Below, piece by piece: positions 5,982-9,968 of a stretch of 9,968 bases of DNA. The notes under the pieces are model-generated. The model searched no databases. It worked only from the letters and a program-made list of their open reading frames with translations, and was not told where the DNA came from. Each line of letters begins with the position of its first letter. The first letter of the stretch is position 1. Source of the stretch: Bacteroidales bacterium UBA6408 (lineage in GTDB: Bacteria > Bacteroidota > Bacteroidia > Bacteroidales > UBA932). A program made the position numbers and the translations under genes. The stretch covers positions 1-9,968 of the forward strand of contig DJPQ01000106.1 of assembly GCA_002439805.1 (NCBI GenBank), given 5' to 3'.

Positions 5982-8711
5982 CTAGGCGCCCTTTTCAGCC
6001 TTAATTGCTGCCTGCGCAGCGGCCAAGCGCGCAATCGGCACGCGGAACGGTGAGCATGAAACATAGTTCAGACCAATCTTGTAGCAGAACTCAACTGATG
6101 CAGGGTCGCCGCCGTGCTCGCCGCAGATGCCGCACTTGAGGTCCGGACGGGTCTCGCGGCCTTCCTTGACAGCGTAGTCGATGAGCTTGCCGACAGCCTT
6201 GGTGTCGAGGGTCTTGAACGGATCGGCGTCAAGAATCTTGTTGCCGAGGTAGTCGCCCATGAAGGTTCCGACGTCGTCACGTGAGAATCCGAAGGTCATC
6301 TGAGTGAGGTCATTGGTACCGAATGAGAAGAATTCTGCGGTGCGGGCCATCCTGTCAGCGGTGAGGGCTGCACGCGGAATCTCAATCATAGAACCGAACT
6401 TGTACGTGATTGTCTGATGGGTCTCGCCCTCAACCTCAAGTTTAATCTTCTCGCAGATTGCCTTCTGGAACTTGAGCTCGCGCTCTGAAATGGTGACAGG
6501 AATCATAATTTCAGGCATAGGGTGGTAGCCCTCCTTGATAAGCTCGGCGGCAGCGGTGAAGATGGCGCGGAACTGAGTCTCGGAAATCATCGGGTAGGTG
6601 ATGTGCAGACGCACTCCTCGGTGACCCATCATAGGGTTAACCTCATGGAGAGCCTCGCCTCTCTTCTCGATTTCCTGCTCGTTGATGCCGAGTTCCTCTG
6701 CAAGTTCCTCCCTCTTCTCGTGTCCCTGCGGAACAAACTCGTGGAGAGGAGGATCGAGGAGACGGAAGGTGACAGGCTTGCCGTCCATCACCTTCATAGT
6801 GCCCTTCACTGCGGCCTTGATGTAAGGCTCGAGTTCCGCGAGGGCAGCGCGACGCTCGTCATCAGTCTTGGAAAGGATCATCTTGCGGAGCTTTGCAAGA
6901 GGAGTCTCGGAGTTCTTTCCGTAGAACATGTGCTCGATACGGAACAGGCCGATACCCTCTGCTCCGAATGAAAGGGCGCGCGCGGCATCCTCCGGAGTGT
7001 CGGCGTTCGTGCGCACGCCGAGCGTCCTGTATTTATCGACGATTTCCATGAACTTCACAAAACGAGGGTTCTCGGAAGCGTCCATTGTGTCAAGCTTGGT
7101 CGCATACACAAGTCCCTTCGCACCGTTGAGGCTGACAGCATCGCCTTCCCTGATGACTGCGCCGCTCTTGAACTTCGCGGTCTTTGCGGCAAGGTCGATG
7201 GTCATTGACTCGCAGCCGACGATGCAGCACTTGCCCCACCCGCGTGCAACGAGCGCGGCGTGTGATGTCATGCCGCCCTTCATTGTGAGGATTCCGGCTG
7301 CGGCACGCATACCCTCGACATCCTCCGGCGATGTTTCCTCACGGATGAGGATGGCCTTGATTCCCTTTGCAGCGGCGGCCATTGCGGCCTCAGAAGAGAA
7401 GACTGCGACACCCACTGCACCGCCCGGAGAGGCAGGCAGACCGTTTGCGATTGCCGTGGCCTTCTTCTCTGAAGCCGGGTCGAGAATAGGGTGAAGAATC
7501 TCGTCGAGCTGGGCAGGAGCCACGCGCATTACGGCGGTCTTCTCATCAATCATGCCCTCCTGGAGCATGTCCATTGCCATATTGAGCGCAGCGAGACCGG
7601 TTCTCTTGCCGATGCGGCACTGGAGCATCCAGAGCTTGCCGTCCTGAATCGTGAACTCGATGTCCTGCATATCGTGGAAATGCTGCTCAAGTCGAAGACG
7701 GATTTCGTCGAGCTCCTTATAGACCTCAGGCATCGCCTTCTCAAGAGACTCAAGGTTTGCGTTGTGAGGGGTCTTGGTCGCCTCGTTGAGAGGATTCGGA
7801 GTGCGGATACCCGCAACGACATCCTCGCCCTGGGCATTGATGAGCCACTCGCCGTAGAACTTGTTGTCACCGTTCGCCGGGTTACGAGAGAATGCAACAC
7901 CGGTAGCGGAAGTGTTGCCCATGTTTCCGAACACCATTGACTGAACATTCACCGCCGTGCCCCAGTCGTCAGGAATGCCCTCGATTTTCCTGTAGGCGAT
8001 TGCGCGCTTTCCGTTCCAGGACTTGAACACGCCTCCGATCGAGCCCCAGAGCTGAGCCTCCGCCGTGTCAGGAAAATCAACTCCGAGCACTTCCTTCACA
8101 CGTGCCTTGAACTTGTCGCAAAGATCCTTGAGTTCCTCGGCGGTAATCTCCGTGTCGGACTTATAGCCCCTTGCCTCCTTGAGGTCTTCCATCATCCTGT
8201 CGAGCTGCTGGCGGATAGCCTTTCCGTCCTCAGGCTCGATGCCCTCTGCCTTCTCCATGACGACGTCTGAGTACATCATGATGAGACGACGGTATGCGTC
8301 ATATACAAAACGAGGATTATTTGTCCTCGCAATCATGCCCGGAATCGTCTCGGAGCAGAGACCGATGTTAAGAATCGTGTCCATCATGCCCGGCATTGAG
8401 CTGCGGGCGCCGGAACGGCAGCTTACGAGAAGCGGGTTGGTCTTGTCACCGAACTTCATTCCCATAATCTCCTCGGTGGCCTTCATCGCGTCGGCAACCT
8501 CTGCCTTGAGTTCGTCAGGATAACCGCCGCCGAGAGCATAGTACTCCGCGCAGCACTCTGTCGTGATTGTGAAACCTGCCGGAACAGGGATGTTCAACAG
8601 ACACATCTCGGCAAGGTTTGCACCCTTTCCGCCGAGAAGGTTTCGCATTGATCCATTGCCTTCAGCGGTTTTGCCGCCAAAGCGATAGACACGTTTTTTG
8701 TTGTTTTCCAT
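5982..8711 (-). CDS. ppdK: pyruvate, phosphate dikinase
   Basis: This cytoplasmic enzyme interconverts ATP + pyruvate + phosphate with AMP + PEP + pyrophosphate. In anaerobes it can run toward pyruvate in PPi-based glycolysis or toward PEP for gluconeogenesis. The 909 residues show the full domain order. The N-terminal nucleotide-binding domain has LLGGKGANLAEM (25-36) and SCRSGARSSMPGMMDT (97-112). The swivelling phosphohistidine domain has KGGMTSHAALVARG (478-491) with His484. The C-terminal PEP/pyruvate barrel has GIGLFRIEHMF (586-596), FFSFGTNDLTQMTFGFSRDD (794-813) and CGICGEHGGD (860-869), where Cys863 is the expected acid-base residue. All key residues are present. It is a little longer than the 874-residue Clostridium symbiosum enzyme. 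The start is AT-rich upstream with no Shine-Dalgarno. It begins 90 bp after the PurL-like gene; a weak terminator between them suggests separate transcription. Direction of flux cannot be read from sequence. Confidence 0.97.
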   Translation of the reverse strand: MENNKKRVYRFGGKTAEGNGSMRNLLGGKGANLAEMCLLNIPVPAGFTITTECCAEYYALGGGYPDELKAEVADAMKATEEIMGMKFGDKTNPLLVSCRSGARSSMPGMMDTILNIGLCSETIPGMIARTNNPRFVYDAYRRLIMMYSDVVMEKAEGIEPEDGKAIRQQLDRMMEDLKEARGYKSDTEITAEELKDLCDKFKARVKEVLGVDFPDTAEAQLWGSIGGVFKSWNGKRAIAYRKIEGIPDDWGTAVNVQSMVFGNMGNTSATGVAFSRNPANGDNKFYGEWLINAQGEDVVAGIRTPNPLNEATKTPHNANLESLEKAMPEVYKELDEIRLRLEQHFHDMQDIEFTIQDGKLWMLQCRIGKRTGLAALNMAMDMLQEGMIDEKTAVMRVAPAQLDEILHPILDPASEKKATAIANGLPASPGGAVGVAVFSSEAAMAAAAKGIKAILIREETSPEDVEGMRAAAGILTMKGGMTSHAALVARGWGKCCIVGCESMTIDLAAKTAKFKSGAVIREGDAVSLNGAKGLVYATKLDTMDASENPRFVKFMEIVDKYRTLGVRTNADTPEDAARALSFGAEGIGLFRIEHMFYGKNSETPLAKLRKMILSKTDDERRAALAELEPYIKAAVKGTMKVMDGKPVTFRLLDPPLHEFVPQGHEKREELAEELGINEQEIEKRGEALHEVNPMMGHRGVRLHITYPMISETQFRAIFTAAAELIKEGYHPMPEIMIPVTISERELKFQKAICEKIKLEVEGETHQTITYKFGSMIEIPRAALTADRMARTAEFFSFGTNDLTQMTFGFSRDDVGTFMGDYLGNKILDADPFKTLDTKAVGKLIDYAVKEGRETRPDLKCGICGEHGGDPASVEFCYKIGLNYVSCSPFRVPIARLAAAQAAIKAEKGA

Positions 8712-8749
8712 AAATACTTTGATATTTAGATAATTATATATTGTTCCGT

Positions 8750-8770
8750 AAAAATTCGCGTCGCGAAATT
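8750..8770 (-). terminator. short inverted repeat with T5 tail between the PurL-like gene and ppdK
   Basis: The 13-bp inverted repeat TTCGCG-A-CGCGAA (8755-8767, minus-strand reading) is followed by TTTTT. As RNA the stem is only TTCGC/GCGAA with a three-base loop, weak for a terminator. As DNA the same site, about 44 bp before the ppdK start, could be an operator. Either reading is tentative. No consensus promoter for ppdK was found in the 90-bp gap. Confidence 0.3.
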
Positions 8771-8801
8771 AACAAATTTTGCGCTAATTAAGAAATTATT
8801 T

Positions 8802-9968
8802 TTAATCCTCGCCTTCGGAGGCCTCATTAAGAAGAGCCGACAGAATCCTATCAACCCCATTGCTATCGGGAGCCACCTCCACTCCGACGACCGAAGAATC
8901 AGGGCGTCCGACACGGTAGTATGCCACGTCCTGAAGGAGAAACTGGGAATCTATATAGTCGCCGTCATTGTCAGAAATCTGAAGCAGAACGCCCGGAATC
9001 TCGGAAAAGAGAACCTTCATCACATCGGTTTCACCGCAGGCCCCGCAGATTCCGTTGAGATTCAGCCGCACGCCAGCCCCGGAATCCGCCGCGAGCTTCA
9101 TCACCGCCGCCGCAAGCCCTCCGTCACAGACTGTCCTCGACGCAAGCACTACGCCGTCTGAGACGAGGTCGCGCACAACCTCATAGCAGTCAATGAGATA
9201 GTCAGGGTCCGAAATCGCGGGAGCCGGTCCTCCGTTGCATCCCAGAGTCTTTGCGAAGAGCGAACCGCCAAGCTTCGGTGAACAGGTGTCGAAGGGAACA
9301 TACACAAGGAACGAACCGGCATTGCAGACCAGACGGGCGGAGCACATCCTCTCGTCCCCCATCCACACGTCGCGGTTCACGTCAAAGTTCACGTCCGCGC
9401 TCCCGCCCACGGTCCATAGCCGGTCCTCTGCGGGGGCGTCATCATCCTCCCAGTCCTTGTCGGGAACATCCTCAAGCTCCGCCTCGTCCTCAATGTCGTC
9501 ATCCTCATCGCCATAGGAGGCGAGCGTAGCGAAATAGGAATTGACGCACTCCCCTTTTCCGTCCTCATACAGATAGCCCTGTACCTCGACTCCGAGGTCA
9601 TAGACATACTCGGTCACAGACTGCACGGAATTGTAGAACGCGGCCATGTTCCCCACCGGTTCAGAGTTCCAGCCCCACTCTGCCCATATCCTCAGGTCCT
9701 CCAGACGGAACTCTCCGTCCAGCCAGAGAGTGTCAATCAGAGCCGACGCAACCCTCTGGCGGGCAAAGCTTTCCGGATAGAGGACATTAAACGCCCTGTC
9801 CTGCGCGGCGGAGGCAGCATCCGTCACGGCCTTCACGGCCGCAGGAATGTCCTCTCTGGAGTAGACCATGTTTTCCGGCGGGAGATCCACTGTCTCGTCC
9901 CAGATCTCCGCAAGTCCGCCGGCCGAAGCCCCGTCTCCTGAGGCGTCAGACGGGAGCATGCACTCGCC
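8802..9968 (-). CDS. PurL-like protein (second AIRS-type half), N-terminus outside the window
   Basis: The reading frame is open to the window edge (Gly-Glu-Cys precede the Met at 9959), so the true start lies beyond. PurL (FGAM synthetase) makes formylglycinamidine ribonucleotide in purine synthesis. Numbering from that Met (385 aa), SFARQRVASALIDTLW (64-79) and NMAAFYNSVQSV (104-115) resemble the second ATP-grasp-like half of E. coli PurL (SARLAVGEALTNIA, AGLYDAVKAV). PKLGGSLFAKTLG (228-240), CDGGLAAAVMKLA (278-290) and LFSEIPGVLLQI (317-328) resemble its AIRS C-terminal domain. It ends without a glutaminase domain, so it is not a complete E. coli-type large PurL. Residues 150-179 are an acidic insert (DEDDDIEDE and similar). 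The usual PxGKDSM motif is not preserved (VQGYLYEDGK), and HDxSDGGL reads SRTVCDGGL. It may be the C-terminal half of a functional small PurL or a diverged paralogue. The alignment is from memory. Confidence 0.6.
   Translation of the reverse strand, partial: GECMLPSDASGDGASAGGLAEIWDETVDLPPENMVYSREDIPAAVKAVTDAASAAQDRAFNVLYPESFARQRVASALIDTLWLDGEFRLEDLRIWAEWGWNSEPVGNMAAFYNSVQSVTEYVYDLGVEVQGYLYEDGKGECVNSYFATLASYGDEDDDIEDEAELEDVPDKDWEDDDAPAEDRLWTVGGSADVNFDVNRDVWMGDERMCSARLVCNAGSFLVYVPFDTCSPKLGGSLFAKTLGCNGGPAPAISDPDYLIDCYEVVRDLVSDGVVLASRTVCDGGLAAAVMKLAADSGAGVRLNLNGICGACGETDVMKVLFSEIPGVLLQISDNDGDYIDSQFLLQDVAYYRVGRPDSSVVGVEVAPDSNGVDRILSALLNEASEGED

Overview
The window looks like chromosomal DNA of a Bacteroidota bacterium, most likely Bacteroidales. 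The evidence is an outer-membrane TonB-dependent receptor with an N-terminal carboxypeptidase-regulatory-like domain, a lipoprotein whose post-cysteine residues resemble the Bacteroidota surface-export signal, an exact TTTG-N20-TAnnTTTG promoter, and start codons mostly without Shine-Dalgarno sequences. No tRNA, rRNA, IS element, integrase, CRISPR array or phage gene is visible.

All five protein genes lie on the minus strand, so transcription runs from high to low coordinates. At the right edge (8802-9968) is the C-terminal part of a PurL-like (FGAM synthetase family) protein, cut by the window end. Next is ppdK, pyruvate phosphate dikinase (5982-8711). A 409-bp non-coding interval follows (5573-5981). 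Then comes a probable two-gene operon: a TonB-dependent receptor (2774-5572) and a beta-helix surface lipoprotein (1539-2705). A terminator separates this from sdaA, L-serine ammonia-lyase (130-1329), which has its own promoter and ends in a 46-bp perfect palindrome.

Serine dehydratase makes pyruvate from serine, and pyruvate phosphate dikinase interconverts pyruvate and phosphoenolpyruvate, so two of the genes sit at the pyruvate node. Nothing shows that they are co-transcribed. The receptor and lipoprotein probably form an uptake system for an unidentified ligand; there is no SusD-like gene between or beside them in the window.

The genes are ordinary. The least explained part is the ppdK-receptor interval. 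On the minus-strand RNA it holds nested long-range pairings, two mutually exclusive hairpins (the second an intrinsic terminator with a U8 tract), degenerate 23-bp tandem repeats and an interrupted palindrome just ahead of the receptor gene. It could be a structured leader or 3'-UTR RNA, or a dispersed intergenic repeat. Sequence alone does not decide this.
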